Source of the DNA: F22 sp963668535
GTDB taxonomy: Bacteria; Bacteroidota; Bacteroidia; Bacteroidales; Bacteroidaceae
Assembly: GCA_963668535.1 (NCBI GenBank)
Contig: OY764867.1
Span: 2,108,001-2,172,000, forward strand
Direction of reading: 5' to 3'
DNA length: 64,000 nucleotides
Below, one piece after another: positions 1 to 8,649 of the stretch. Positions within the stretch are counted from its first letter, which is position 1, and every line of letters starts with the position of its first letter. A model generated the notes under the pieces. It was given only the letters and a program-made list of their open reading frames with translations. It had not been told where the DNA came from and searched no databases. A program made the translations under genes and the position numbers.

Positions 1-1
1 G

Positions 2-349
2 ATAATGGATGGACACCATCTTGATTATCATCATAAGTTTGCGGATCGTACTGCTATTAATCGTTTAGTCGATAATAGAAAACTTGATTGTGACGATGTC
101 TTAATTGTTCAAGATGGTTTGGTTACGGATACGAGTTACTGTAATATTGTCTTTCAGAAAGACGATGTGTTGCATACGCCAAAGAAACCGTTGTTGGCTG
201 GTGTTAGAAGAGCGCATCTATTGTTATCTCATCAAGTTATAGTTAAAGATATTTATGTTGATCAGATAAACCGGTATGATCGAGTACACCTGATAAATGC
301 CATGATAGATCTTGGGGAATCTACTGTAGATGTTGCATCTATCCAATAA
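2..349 (+). CDS. Aminotransferase class IV, PabC-like (C-terminal part, 5' end outside window)
   Basis: This is the C-terminal part of a fold-type IV PLP enzyme; the frame is open to the window edge, so the true start lies upstream. Visible family features are K-F-A-D-R-x-A-I near the start, the segment D-D-V-L-I-V-Q-D-G-L-V-T-D-T-S-Y-C-N (the usual E-T-S-x-x-N motif is here D-T-S-Y-C-N), and T-P-x-x-P-L-L-A-G-V-R-R near the C-terminus. In Bacteroidales this size and motif set is usual for 4-amino-4-deoxychorismate lyase (PabC, folate pathway). A branched-chain-aminotransferase-like role cannot be excluded because the N-terminal half and the catalytic lysine are not visible. It converges with manC and ends just before a strong hairpin. 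Confidence 0.6.
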   Translation: MMDGHHLDYHHKFADRTAINRLVDNRKLDCDDVLIVQDGLVTDTSYCNIVFQKDDVLHTPKKPLLAGVRRAHLLLSHQVIVKDIYVDQINRYDRVHLINAMIDLGESTVDVASIQ

Positions 350-353
350 TAGT

Positions 354-385
354 ATACGGGGTACGCAAAAATGCGTACCCCGTAT
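354..385. terminator. Inverted repeat between convergent genes
   Basis: A perfect 14-bp stem (354-367 with 372-385) with an AAAA loop lies between the convergent PabC-like gene and manC. No long U-run follows on either strand, so it may act as a bidirectional terminator or as an mRNA 3' end stabiliser. Confidence 0.6.
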
Positions 386-409
386 GGTATCTAAATAAAT
401 CAGTTCTTT

Positions 410-1474
410 TTATTTTGTGCTTTTAGCAATTAGATCTTTTACATGATTATCATCTTTGCGAGGACATATCATGAGTACGTCGTCAGTGTCTATTACTAGA
501 AGATTTTCTACACCATCTACGATGACACGTTTATCAGATACTATACTTTTGATGAGGCATGATTGCGTGTCGGTAATGAGCACATCATTACCAGCTACCA
601 CATTGTTGTGCTCATCTTTATTTAGTTGGGTATATAGGGCTCCCCAAGAACCAATATCATTCCATCCAAATTCTGCACAACGCACCTTCACGAGTTCAGC
701 GCGTTCCATGACGCCATAGTCAATTGATATACTACGTGATTTCTCGAAGGCATCATTTACAGCAGCTTGTTCATGGTCTGTCCCATACTCTCCACTTATT
801 GTGTCGAAGAGGGTTGCGATATCGGGCAAGTGTTGGCTGAGATTTTTACAGATACTATCTGCGCTCCATACAAACATGCCAGAATTCCATACGAAATGTC
901 CTGTTGTTAAAAAGGCTTTAGCTCGTTCAAGTTCTGGCTTTTCTTTAAATGCAGATACACGTTTAAAGGTTTGATGTGTATCTGTTTCATCAATTTGTAT
1001 ATACCCATATTCTGTAGCCGGAAATGTAGGAGTGATACCAATAGTCATTAAGCAGTCATTGTGTGCTGCGTAGTCAAGAGATTCTTGAATAACAGTTTCA
1101 AAAGTACTCACGTCTTCTACATAGTGGTCACTTGGAGTAACGACCATAGTCGCATCTGGATTCATGCTTTTTAGTTTGTAAGCAGCGTAAGCAATACATG
1201 GTGCTGTATTACGACGCATAGGTTCGCAAAGTACTTGCTCCGGCTTTAGCATAGGAAGTTGTTCTAGCACTAAATCTTTATATGCTGCTCCAGTCATAAC
1301 CAAGAAATGATCATTGGCAATAAATGAGCTGAATCGTTCATAGGTAAGTTGAATAAACGTTTTTCCAATGCCCAATGCATCAACAAACTGTTTGGGACGT
1401 TCTGTGCGGCTCAAAGGCCAAAAACGAGAGCCAATACCGCCAGCCATAATGACGCAATAAGTGTTTTGATTCAT
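410..1474 (-). CDS. manC: Mannose-1-phosphate guanylyltransferase
   Basis: Makes GDP-mannose from mannose-1-phosphate and GTP in the cytoplasm. The N-terminal nucleotidyltransferase signature M-A-G-G-x-G-S-R-F-W-P-L-S-R is followed by P-K-Q-F. Further family motifs are N-T-A-P-C-I-A-Y-A-A, V-T-P-S-D-H, W-N-S-G-M-F-V-W, S-I-D-Y-G-V-M-E-R and F-G-W-N-D-I-G-S-W. At 354 residues it is the single-domain form, without the C-terminal phosphomannose isomerase domain of the bifunctional enzymes. It is transcribed alone, divergently from gyrA, from a promoter about 80 bp upstream. The same substrate, mannose-1-phosphate, is released by the mannosylglucose phosphorylase of the mannan locus about 24 kb away, so the two could be linked metabolically (inference). 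Confidence 0.92.
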   Translation of the reverse strand: MNQNTYCVIMAGGIGSRFWPLSRTERPKQFVDALGIGKTFIQLTYERFSSFIANDHFLVMTGAAYKDLVLEQLPMLKPEQVLCEPMRRNTAPCIAYAAYKLKSMNPDATMVVTPSDHYVEDVSTFETVIQESLDYAAHNDCLMTIGITPTFPATEYGYIQIDETDTHQTFKRVSAFKEKPELERAKAFLTTGHFVWNSGMFVWSADSICKNLSQHLPDIATLFDTISGEYGTDHEQAAVNDAFEKSRSISIDYGVMERAELVKVRCAEFGWNDIGSWGALYTQLNKDEHNNVVAGNDVLITDTQSCLIKSIVSDKRVIVDGVENLLVIDTDDVLMICPRKDDNHVKDLIAKSTK

Positions 1475-1553
1475 ATCGGTGTATAGTTAAAATATAGTCA
1501 TTATTTTATGTAATTTTTGTTGTGTTACACGTATTTACAACAATCGAACAGGT

Positions 1554-1583
1554 CAAAGATACAAAATGTACTTGGACTGCAAA
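1554..1583 (-). promoter_or_regulatory. Predicted manC promoter
   Basis: Read on the minus strand, TTTG (1583-1580) is followed after 18 nt by TATCTTTG (1561-1554), matching the Bacteroidetes -33/-7 consensus. The ATG lies about 80 nt downstream. Apart from this and the gyrA promoter, nothing else is seen in the 356-bp gap 1475-1830. Confidence 0.65.
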
Positions 1584-1749
1584 AATATCAAACTATAAAT
1601 ATTAGAGGACTTGTGATTTAACGCGGATTTAACAGTTTGGAGTTCCAGGATCAACGCATATAAAGAACCTTGGAGTTAAATTAAGGCGAAATAAGGGTAC
1701 AATAGCCATTTTTTAGGACAAAACATTTTTTTTTGTGGGGGATAAGCCG

Positions 1750-1757
1750 TATCTTTG
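1750..1757 (+). promoter_or_regulatory. Predicted gyrA -7 box
   Basis: TATCTTTG matches the Bacteroidetes -7 consensus and lies 73 nt before the gyrA ATG. A T-rich tract with TTTG (1732-1735) is upstream, but the spacing to the -7 box is shorter than ideal. Confidence 0.55.
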
Positions 1758-1830
1758 AATGTTTTTGAGTAGAAATGCTCTTTATCCTAATCATTGGAAA
1801 ATAGAACAATATATTTATATACATAAGTAA

Positions 1831-4500
1831 ATGCAAGAAGATAAGATTATTAAGATCAATATTGAGGACGAAATGAAGTCTTCTTATATTGACTATTCGA
1901 TGTCTGTGATCGTGTCGCGTGCCCTTCCTGATGTGCGTGATGGATTTAAACCAGTGCATCGTCGTATCTTGTATGGTATGGCTGAGCTAGGAAATACTCA
2001 TGATAAACCATATAAGAAGAGTGCACGTATTGTCGGTGAAGTATTAGGTAAATATCACCCACATGGAGATAGCTCTGTGTACATGGCTATGGTGCGCATG
2101 GCTCAACCATGGGCTATGCGTTATATGCTAGTAGATGGACAAGGTAATTACGGTTCTGTCGATGGTGATAGCCCAGCTGCAATGCGTTATACTGAAGCAC
2201 GTTTGTTCCGTATGGGTGAGGCCATGATGCAAGATATTAAGAAGGAGACTATTGATATGACTCCTAACTTTGATAACACTCTTTTGGAACCAGCTGTGAT
2301 GCCTACTCGTATCCCTAACTTGCTCGTTAATGGGGCAAGTGGTATTGCGGTAGGGATGGCTACTAATATGCCTCCACATAATCTAAATGAAGTTGTAGAT
2401 GCCTGTGCCACTTATATTGATATGAAGGGGCAAGCTTCTGTAGCTGACATGATGGAGCATATTAAAGCACCTGATTTTCCAACAGGTGGTTATATCTATG
2501 GTGTAACAGGAGTGCGTGAAGCATATGAAACTGGACGTGGTAGATGTGTGATGCGTGCACGCACAGAAATTGAAACAACTAAAACACACGATAAAATTGT
2601 TGTTACTGAGATCCCATATAACGTTAACCGTGCTGATTTGATTCAAAATATTGCTAAGCTTGTCAATGAAAAGCGCATTGATGGTATTAGCAACGTAAAT
2701 GATGAGTCTGACCGCCGAGGTATGCGTATTGTGGTTGATTTGAAACGTGATGCAAATGCAAACGTTGTTTTGAACAAATTGTACAAAATGACGGCTTTGC
2801 AAACTAGTTTCGGTATCAACAACGTGGCACTTGTTCACGGTCGTCCTCGTACGTTGAACTTATTGGAGCTAATCAAGTACTTCGTAGAACACCGTAAAGA
2901 AGTGGTTACACGCCGTACTATCTTTGATAAACGCAAAGCTGAAGAACGCGCTCACATATTAGAAGGGTTGATTATTGCTTCTGATAATATTGATGAAGTG
3001 ATTCAAATTGTACGTAGCAATCGAGGAACTGCAGCAGTTATTGAAGCCTTGAAAAAACGATTTGACCTATCTGATGTGCAAGCAAATGCAATAGCTCAGA
3101 TGCGTGTAATCCAATTGAACCAATTGGCTCAAGAGGAACTTCACAAAGAGCATGCAGAATTGATGGAACGCATCGCTTACTTTAATCAATTGCTCGAAGA
3201 CGAAGATATGTTGATGGGCGTGGTTAAAGACGAATTGGATGAAGTCAAAGAAAAATATGGTGATGATCGTCGAAGCGAAATCGTTTACTCTAGCGAAGAA
3301 TTCAATCCAGAAGACTTCTATGCAAACGATGAAATGGTCATTACTATTAGTCATATGGGATATATTAAACGTACCCCATTGTCAGAATTCAGACAACAAA
3401 ATCGTGGTGGAGTAGGTAGTAAAGGTACTGATACGCGAGAAGAAGATTTCATTGAGCACATCTACCCTGCTACAATGCACAATACTATGATGTTCTTTAC
3501 ACAAAAAGGACGTTGCTTCTGGCTTAAGGTGTATGAAATACCTGAAGGTAGTAAGCATAGTAAGGGACGTGCTATTCAGAATCTGCTGAATATAGAAAGT
3601 GATGATGTTATTACGTCTTACTTGCGTGTTACTAGCTTGACTGATGAAGCATATATCAATAACCATTATGTGGTGTTCTGTACTGAGCAGGGTATTATTA
3701 AGAAGACATCATTAGAGCAATATAGTCGTCCTCGTACCAATGGAGTCAATGCTATTACTATCCGTCCCGAAGATAAGGTGATCAACGTGGTACTTACAGA
3801 TGGAGAAAGTGATATTGTCATTGCTAATCGTAACGGACGTGCCATCCGCTTCCCTGAAAATAATGTACGTTGTATGGGACGTACTGCAACTGGGGTACGT
3901 GCTATGAAGCTTGATGAAGATGGACAAGACTGTGTAATAGGTATGATCTGTGTGAGTGATGCAGAAAATGAATCTATCATGGTGGTTAGTGAACAAGGGT
4001 ATGGTAAGCGTTCTGACATAGATGACTACCGCATTATTCATCGTGGTGGTAAAGGTGTCAAAACTCTGAATGTAACTGACAAAACTGGTAAGCTAGTTGC
4101 TATCAAGAATGTAACGGATAATAATGATTTGATTATCATTAATAAAAGTGGTATTACTATTCGTTTGAATGTATCTGAAGTACGTATCATGGGACGTGCT
4201 ACTCAAGGTGTTCGTTTGATCAATCTTGAGAAACGTAATGACCAAATTGCATCAGTTTGTTGTGTCTCTTCAGAAGATGATGAAGATGATCATTTAGAAG
4301 CTGTACCAACTCCAGATGGCGATAGTCCTGAAACAGATGCTATTGAGACATCTACTGAAGCACAGAATAGTGAAGAAATAGTTGAGATAGTAGATGAGTC
4401 TGTAGAGGAAGAAAAAATTGAAGACGTTGCTGATGAGGCTTCTGAATCAGAAGAAGCTAAAAGTAAAAATCCTTCTGCAACGATGGAAAGTCTCTTTTAA
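1831..4500 (+). CDS. gyrA: DNA gyrase subunit A
   Basis: Breakage-reunion subunit of DNA gyrase. The N-terminal domain has S-R-A-L-P-D-V-R-D-G, the winged-helix region K-Y-H-P-H-G-D-S-S-V-Y and the catalytic tyrosine Y120 in A-A-M-R-Y-T-E-A-R. The C-terminal pinwheel carries a diverged GyrA box, Q-N-R-G-G-V-G (family pattern Q-R/K-R-G-G-R/K-G), which marks it as GyrA rather than ParC. The last ~70 residues form a very acidic tail ending M-E-S-L-F. Length (889) is normal. In the quinolone-resistance region, S81 matches E. coli S83, but the position matching E. coli D87 is M85. The TPR gene follows after 38 bp and may be cotranscribed. Confidence 0.97.
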   Translation: MQEDKIIKINIEDEMKSSYIDYSMSVIVSRALPDVRDGFKPVHRRILYGMAELGNTHDKPYKKSARIVGEVLGKYHPHGDSSVYMAMVRMAQPWAMRYMLVDGQGNYGSVDGDSPAAMRYTEARLFRMGEAMMQDIKKETIDMTPNFDNTLLEPAVMPTRIPNLLVNGASGIAVGMATNMPPHNLNEVVDACATYIDMKGQASVADMMEHIKAPDFPTGGYIYGVTGVREAYETGRGRCVMRARTEIETTKTHDKIVVTEIPYNVNRADLIQNIAKLVNEKRIDGISNVNDESDRRGMRIVVDLKRDANANVVLNKLYKMTALQTSFGINNVALVHGRPRTLNLLELIKYFVEHRKEVVTRRTIFDKRKAEERAHILEGLIIASDNIDEVIQIVRSNRGTAAVIEALKKRFDLSDVQANAIAQMRVIQLNQLAQEELHKEHAELMERIAYFNQLLEDEDMLMGVVKDELDEVKEKYGDDRRSEIVYSSEEFNPEDFYANDEMVITISHMGYIKRTPLSEFRQQNRGGVGSKGTDTREEDFIEHIYPATMHNTMMFFTQKGRCFWLKVYEIPEGSKHSKGRAIQNLLNIESDDVITSYLRVTSLTDEAYINNHYVVFCTEQGIIKKTSLEQYSRPRTNGVNAITIRPEDKVINVVLTDGESDIVIANRNGRAIRFPENNVRCMGRTATGVRAMKLDEDGQDCVIGMICVSDAENESIMVVSEQGYGKRSDIDDYRIIHRGGKGVKTLNVTDKTGKLVAIKNVTDNNDLIIINKSGITIRLNVSEVRIMGRATQGVRLINLEKRNDQIASVCCVSSEDDEDDHLEAVPTPDGDSPETDAIETSTEAQNSEEIVEIVDESVEEEKIEDVADEASESEEAKSKNPSATMESLF

Positions 4501-4538
4501 TAACAAAAAATTAATACACCCTATAAAAAGAATTTATT

Positions 4539-5753
4539 ATGAAAAAGGTTTTGTTTACTCTAGCGATGCTTGTAGCAACAAGTGGAGCTGCTTTTGCTCA
4601 AAAAAGCGCAGTGAAAGAAGCAAAGAAAATTGCTAATTCATCCAATCCAGATTGGAAGAAAGTAGGTACTTTACTTGATCAGGCGAAAAACAACCCAGAA
4701 ACAAATAATGATCCATTAACATGGGATGTTGCTGGTATGTGCGCGCAAAAGCGCTCTTTGAAGCAAGCTGAGAAGATGTATCTTCGTCAAAAGTATGATA
4801 CTGCAACTTATTATTGGTCTATCAACGAGATGTTTAATGCATACAAACGTTGTGATGAGTTGGCTCAACAGCCAAATGCGAAAGGTAAGATCAAGAACAA
4901 GTTCCGTAAGGCAAATGCGAAGGAATTGCTTCAAGATCGTCCTCAGTTGATTAATGGTGGTTTGTATTTCTACAACCAAGAAAAGGATAATGATGCATTG
5001 ACTTTCTTCTCTCAATACGTATTGTCAGCACAGTTGCCAATGTTGAAAGACGAAGATGCTATTAAAAACGATACATTGCTTCCTAAAGTGGCTTACTATG
5101 CAGCATTGATGGCATATCGTACTGAAAAATGGAAAGAAGTAGTGCGTTTTGCTCCATTGGCAAAAGCAGATGCTGAAAGTAGTCAATATGCATACGAATT
5201 TATGGCTAATGCTTATAAGCAACTTGGTGATACAGTACAATTTGTAAAAGCTTTGGAAGAAGGGGTACGTGCTTTCCCAACTAGCAAATACTTCTCTGGT
5301 AACCTTGTTGATTACTATAGCTCACATAATGATTATGAAACAGCTATTAAGTTTGCTGAAGGTTTAATTGCAGCTGATCCTAACAATGCATTTAACTACT
5401 ATATCAAAGGATTTATCCTATTCTATCAAAAGAAGTATGATGATGCAATTGCAGCTAATGAAAAGGCTATTAAGATAGATCCTAAGATGTCTGGTGCTTA
5501 TACCAATATCGGTAATAGCTATATCAACAAGGCACAATTGATTTTGAATGATGCTCCAGCAGATCCTAATGACCCGAAATACAAAGAAATCGAAACCAGT
5601 GTTCGTGATTTGTATACGAAAGCAGCAGCAGCTTTTGAAGCGGTAGAAAAGCTAGAACCAAATGACACAAGCAAGTGGGCAGGTACTTTGTATCGTATAT
5701 ACTACAAACTTGGTGATAATGAAAAAGCTACTAAATACGAAGCGCTTCAGTAA
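4539..5753 (+). CDS. Exported TPR-repeat protein
   Basis: A 404-residue protein with a clear signal peptide (M-K-K-V-L-F-T-L-A-M-L-V-A..., cleavage likely after A-F-A). It is built of helical tetratricopeptide repeats, clearest at roughly residues 280-330, where G-x-x-x-x-x-x-x-K-Y-D-D-A-I-x-x-x-E-K-A-I-K-I-D-P is followed by A-Y-x-N-I-G-N-S-Y. No catalytic motif is visible; a periplasmic scaffolding or protein-interaction role is likely. It lies 38 bp after gyrA, an arrangement I recall from other Bacteroidales, and a paralogue follows immediately. Function unknown. Confidence 0.85.
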   Translation: MKKVLFTLAMLVATSGAAFAQKSAVKEAKKIANSSNPDWKKVGTLLDQAKNNPETNNDPLTWDVAGMCAQKRSLKQAEKMYLRQKYDTATYYWSINEMFNAYKRCDELAQQPNAKGKIKNKFRKANAKELLQDRPQLINGGLYFYNQEKDNDALTFFSQYVLSAQLPMLKDEDAIKNDTLLPKVAYYAALMAYRTEKWKEVVRFAPLAKADAESSQYAYEFMANAYKQLGDTVQFVKALEEGVRAFPTSKYFSGNLVDYYSSHNDYETAIKFAEGLIAADPNNAFNYYIKGFILFYQKKYDDAIAANEKAIKIDPKMSGAYTNIGNSYINKAQLILNDAPADPNDPKYKEIETSVRDLYTKAAAAFEAVEKLEPNDTSKWAGTLYRIYYKLGDNEKATKYEALQ

Positions 5754-5801
5754 GATGATCAGATTGTGATGACTAATCACTTTTGACAATAAGTAATCAA
5801 T

Positions 5802-5857
5802 AGTGTGTCTTTCTTGTTCCTATTTATTCAAGGAGCAGAAAGACACACTTTCTTTTT
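5802..5857 (+). terminator. Rho-independent terminator
   Basis: A 13-bp stem (5802-5814 with 5837-5849) is followed by TTCTTTTT. It ends the gyrA-TPR unit; the next promoter uses the same T-run as its -33 region. Confidence 0.8.
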
Positions 5858-5886
5858 GCAGTTTTCCAATGAATTAATTATCTTTG
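5855..5886 (+). promoter_or_regulatory. Predicted promoter of second TPR gene
   Basis: TTTG (5855-5858), 20 nt, then TATCTTTG (5879-5886): a near-perfect Bacteroidetes promoter about 38 nt before the ATG at 5924. Confidence 0.75.
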
Positions 5887-5923
5887 TGGTGAAAACGACA
5901 GACTATCCATCCTCTCACATTAT

Positions 5924-7249
5924 ATGAATAAAGTTTTTCTTTTATTTGCCTTATTTATTTGCTGCGTGTCTCAGACGTGTAGTGCAAATGTTTTGTGCGC
6001 CAATGATAATAAAAAAGTGCGCGAAGTAGATTCAGTAAAACTAAAGAAGAAGCAATATAAAGAATTACAACTAAAGATCAAAACAGCACAAAGTCTGGCT
6101 GTCGGTAGAAAACCCAATTATGCTTCTGCATGGACTACTATCAAGCCTTTATTATCCGATACTTTGGTCAATAAAGAAGCTAGTACATGGTTTGTGGCTG
6201 GTCTTATTCAAAACAAGTTGGAACTTGTTCAAGCAGAAAAGATTTTTTTGAAACAAGCTTATGATACGGTAGCATATTATCATGCCATTTATGACATGGC
6301 TGGATATTTTCACATTGCTGATTCGTTGGCTCAAATTCACGAATCACACAGTCAACAGCGAAAGTATCGTAAAGCCATAAAGAAAATGCTTGCTCCAGAT
6401 TTGGTGAATGTATATTATGGAGGATTGTATTATGCGCTAAAAGAAAAATATCAAGAGGCTCATCCTTTTTTTACACGATATATAAATTCCTTCCAATGGC
6501 CTATTTTTAGTCACTCAAAACCTTCGGTCAAAGTGCCATTGTCTCGTGTAGCGTATTACCAAGTATTATGTGGATATGTCTTGAAAAAAAATGCCGTTAT
6601 CTCTAAATATGCTCCTATGGTATTGGCGGATACAGCACTTACTAGAAATGTATTGCCTATTATATCGGATACATATCATGCCCAAAAAGATACTACTCTA
6701 TGGCTGGCTTCTTTAAAAAGAGGACTCAGAGATTATCGAGATAATCCGTTTTATTATGCTAGTTTGATCGAATATTATTGTGATGTCAAGCAGTTTGATA
6801 AGGCAATGACATTGGTAGATAAGCAAATGTCTATGGATACCGAACAATCTTCCCATAAACAAGCACAACATTTGTACTTGCGCGGTCTTATCTACCATAA
6901 AAGAAATGAACTTGATCAAGCCATCTTATACTATAAAAGAGCTATACAATGCGATAGCTCTTATGCTATGGCATATGCTAACTTGGGAGTCATCTATTCT
7001 TTGAAGACGGTAGGATTAGAGAGCCAGTTAGAAATATTATCCATGAACAACCCTCAGTATAATGAGACAATCGATATGATTCATGATTTATATTGTAAGG
7101 CTCAACCGTACTATGAAAAAGCACGTGAACTACGTCCTAAATCTCCTCAGCTATGGGCGCAAGGTTTGTATCGAATCTATTATAACTTGAATATGGGTGA
7201 TAAATTTAAAGAAGTTGAACCCTATATCGAACAGTTGAGAAATAAATAA
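5924..7249 (+). CDS. Exported TPR-repeat protein, paralogue of the preceding gene
   Basis: A 441-residue protein with an N-terminal hydrophobic signal (F-L-L-F-A-L-F-I-C-C-V-S). It aligns along its length with the TPR protein upstream: both share a W-x-V-A-G segment, a Q-A-E-K-x-(Y/F)-L-(R/K)-Q-x-Y-D-T-(A/V) segment, a late TPR (H-K-R-N-E-L-D-Q-A-I-L-Y-Y-K-R-A-I then A-Y-A-N-L-G) and a matching C-terminal stretch ending in L-Y-R-I-Y-Y. The pair therefore arose by tandem duplication followed by strong divergence. It has its own promoter and terminator-separated transcription, so the copies can be expressed differently. Function unknown. Confidence 0.8.
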   Translation: MNKVFLLFALFICCVSQTCSANVLCANDNKKVREVDSVKLKKKQYKELQLKIKTAQSLAVGRKPNYASAWTTIKPLLSDTLVNKEASTWFVAGLIQNKLELVQAEKIFLKQAYDTVAYYHAIYDMAGYFHIADSLAQIHESHSQQRKYRKAIKKMLAPDLVNVYYGGLYYALKEKYQEAHPFFTRYINSFQWPIFSHSKPSVKVPLSRVAYYQVLCGYVLKKNAVISKYAPMVLADTALTRNVLPIISDTYHAQKDTTLWLASLKRGLRDYRDNPFYYASLIEYYCDVKQFDKAMTLVDKQMSMDTEQSSHKQAQHLYLRGLIYHKRNELDQAILYYKRAIQCDSSYAMAYANLGVIYSLKTVGLESQLEILSMNNPQYNETIDMIHDLYCKAQPYYEKARELRPKSPQLWAQGLYRIYYNLNMGDKFKEVEPYIEQLRNK

Positions 7250-7280
7250 GGGAACTTTTTTTATATTTGTCTGCTTTTGT

Positions 7281-7288
7281 TATCTTTG
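7281..7288 (+). promoter_or_regulatory. Predicted -7 box of the sulfhydrylase gene
   Basis: TATCTTTG lies 45 nt before the ATG at 7334. No good -33 TTTG is seen at the right spacing. Confidence 0.5.
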
Positions 7289-7333
7289 TGTGTGAGATTG
7301 AGTATGTAATTTTTCACCTCAAAAGGTATTAAG

Positions 7334-8623
7334 ATGACAAATAAAGAGAATTGGAAAACTGGAACGAAATGCGTTCAAGCTGGCTGGGAACCAAAGAAAG
7401 GGGAGCCACGTCAAGTACCTATTTACCAAAGTACAACATTTAAATACGAAACAAGTGACCAGATGGCGCGACTTTTTGATTTAGAAGAGTCGGGTTATTT
7501 TTATACGCGTTTGCAAAATCCAACGACAGACGCAGTGGCAGCTAAGATTTGTGCATTAGAAGGTGGATATGCAGCTATACTGACGAGCAGTGGTCAAGCA
7601 GCTATATGCTTTGCCGTTTTAAACTTGTGTGAAGCGGGAGATCACCTTGTGTGTTCTAATGCTATCTACGGGGGTACTTATAATCTTTTTGCTGTAACTC
7701 TAAAGAAATTAGGCATAGAGGTTACATTTGTACCACTTTCATGTAGCGAGGAGGAGTTAGCGGCAGCTATCCAGCCCAATACTAAGCTGATCTATGGTGA
7801 AGTGCTTACCAATCCAACGGTGCAAGTGCTTGATATTGAATTATATGCTCGTGTTGCACATGCCAATGGGCTACCTTTGATTGTCGATAACACATTCCCA
7901 ACTCCAGTATTGTGTCGCCCTATAGAATGGGGTGCCGATATTGTTGTTCATTCTACAAGTAAGTATATGGATGGACATGCAGCCCAATTAGGTGGTTGTA
8001 TCGTTGATAGTGGTAACTTTGATTGGGATGCGCATTCAGGTCGTTTCCCTGGTCTCACAGAGCCTGATCCTTCTTATCATGGTCTTATCTACACCAAAGC
8101 CTTTGGTAAAGGGGCTTATATTACAAAAGCTACAGTACAATTAATGCGTGATTTGGGGAGTACTTCTTCCCCTCAAAATGCTTTTATATTAAATCTTGGT
8201 TTAGAAACCTTGCATTTGAGAATGAAGCAGCATGCCAAAAATGCGCAAGTTATTGCTGAATATTTGGAGAATCATCCAAAGGTGGCTTGGGTTAATTACG
8301 CAGGACTTGATAGTGATGAGTATTATGAAGTGGCCAATAAATATTTACCAAAAGGTGCAAGTGGTGTTGTAGCATTTGGACTTAAAGGTGGACGAGAAAA
8401 CAGTATTGCATTTATAGATAATTTGGAGCTTATTTCTATTGTCACTCACGTGGCTGATGCAAGAAGTTGTATTCTACATCCAGCTAGTCATACACATCGC
8501 CAATTAACTGATGAACAATTGAAAGAATCTGGTGTAAATCCTGATTTGATTCGTCTATCAGTTGGTATTGAAGATGCTCAAGACCTTGTGAAAGATCTAG
8601 AGCAAGCTTTGGAAAAGATTTAA
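7334..8623 (+). CDS. metY: O-acetylhomoserine sulfhydrylase (aminocarboxypropyltransferase)
   Basis: PLP enzyme of the Cys/Met-metabolism family that forms homocysteine from O-acetylhomoserine and sulfide. The N-terminus has Q-V-P-I-Y-Q-S-T-T-F and the Y-x-R-x-x-N-P-T pattern (here Y-T-R-L-Q-N-P-T-T). The cofactor lysine is K210 in V-V-H-S-T-S-K-Y-M-D-G-H. Near the C-terminus S-C-I-L-H-P-A-S-H-T-H-R-Q-L and I-R-L-S-V-G-I-E-D are diagnostic. The length of 429 residues and the long insertion after the lysine favour MetY over cystathionine gamma-synthase. It stands alone with its own -7 box; maeB follows after 26 bp. Confidence 0.9.
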   Translation: MTNKENWKTGTKCVQAGWEPKKGEPRQVPIYQSTTFKYETSDQMARLFDLEESGYFYTRLQNPTTDAVAAKICALEGGYAAILTSSGQAAICFAVLNLCEAGDHLVCSNAIYGGTYNLFAVTLKKLGIEVTFVPLSCSEEELAAAIQPNTKLIYGEVLTNPTVQVLDIELYARVAHANGLPLIVDNTFPTPVLCRPIEWGADIVVHSTSKYMDGHAAQLGGCIVDSGNFDWDAHSGRFPGLTEPDPSYHGLIYTKAFGKGAYITKATVQLMRDLGSTSSPQNAFILNLGLETLHLRMKQHAKNAQVIAEYLENHPKVAWVNYAGLDSDEYYEVANKYLPKGASGVVAFGLKGGRENSIAFIDNLELISIVTHVADARSCILHPASHTHRQLTDEQLKESGVNPDLIRLSVGIEDAQDLVKDLEQALEKI

Positions 8624-8649
8624 CTGTAACTCTACATAAAATAAAAAGC

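Noticed and set aside
4418..4636. 72-codon + strand ORF across the gyrA end and next gene start
   Set aside because: Overlaps both real genes out of frame, with a sequence unlike any protein domain; a shadow.
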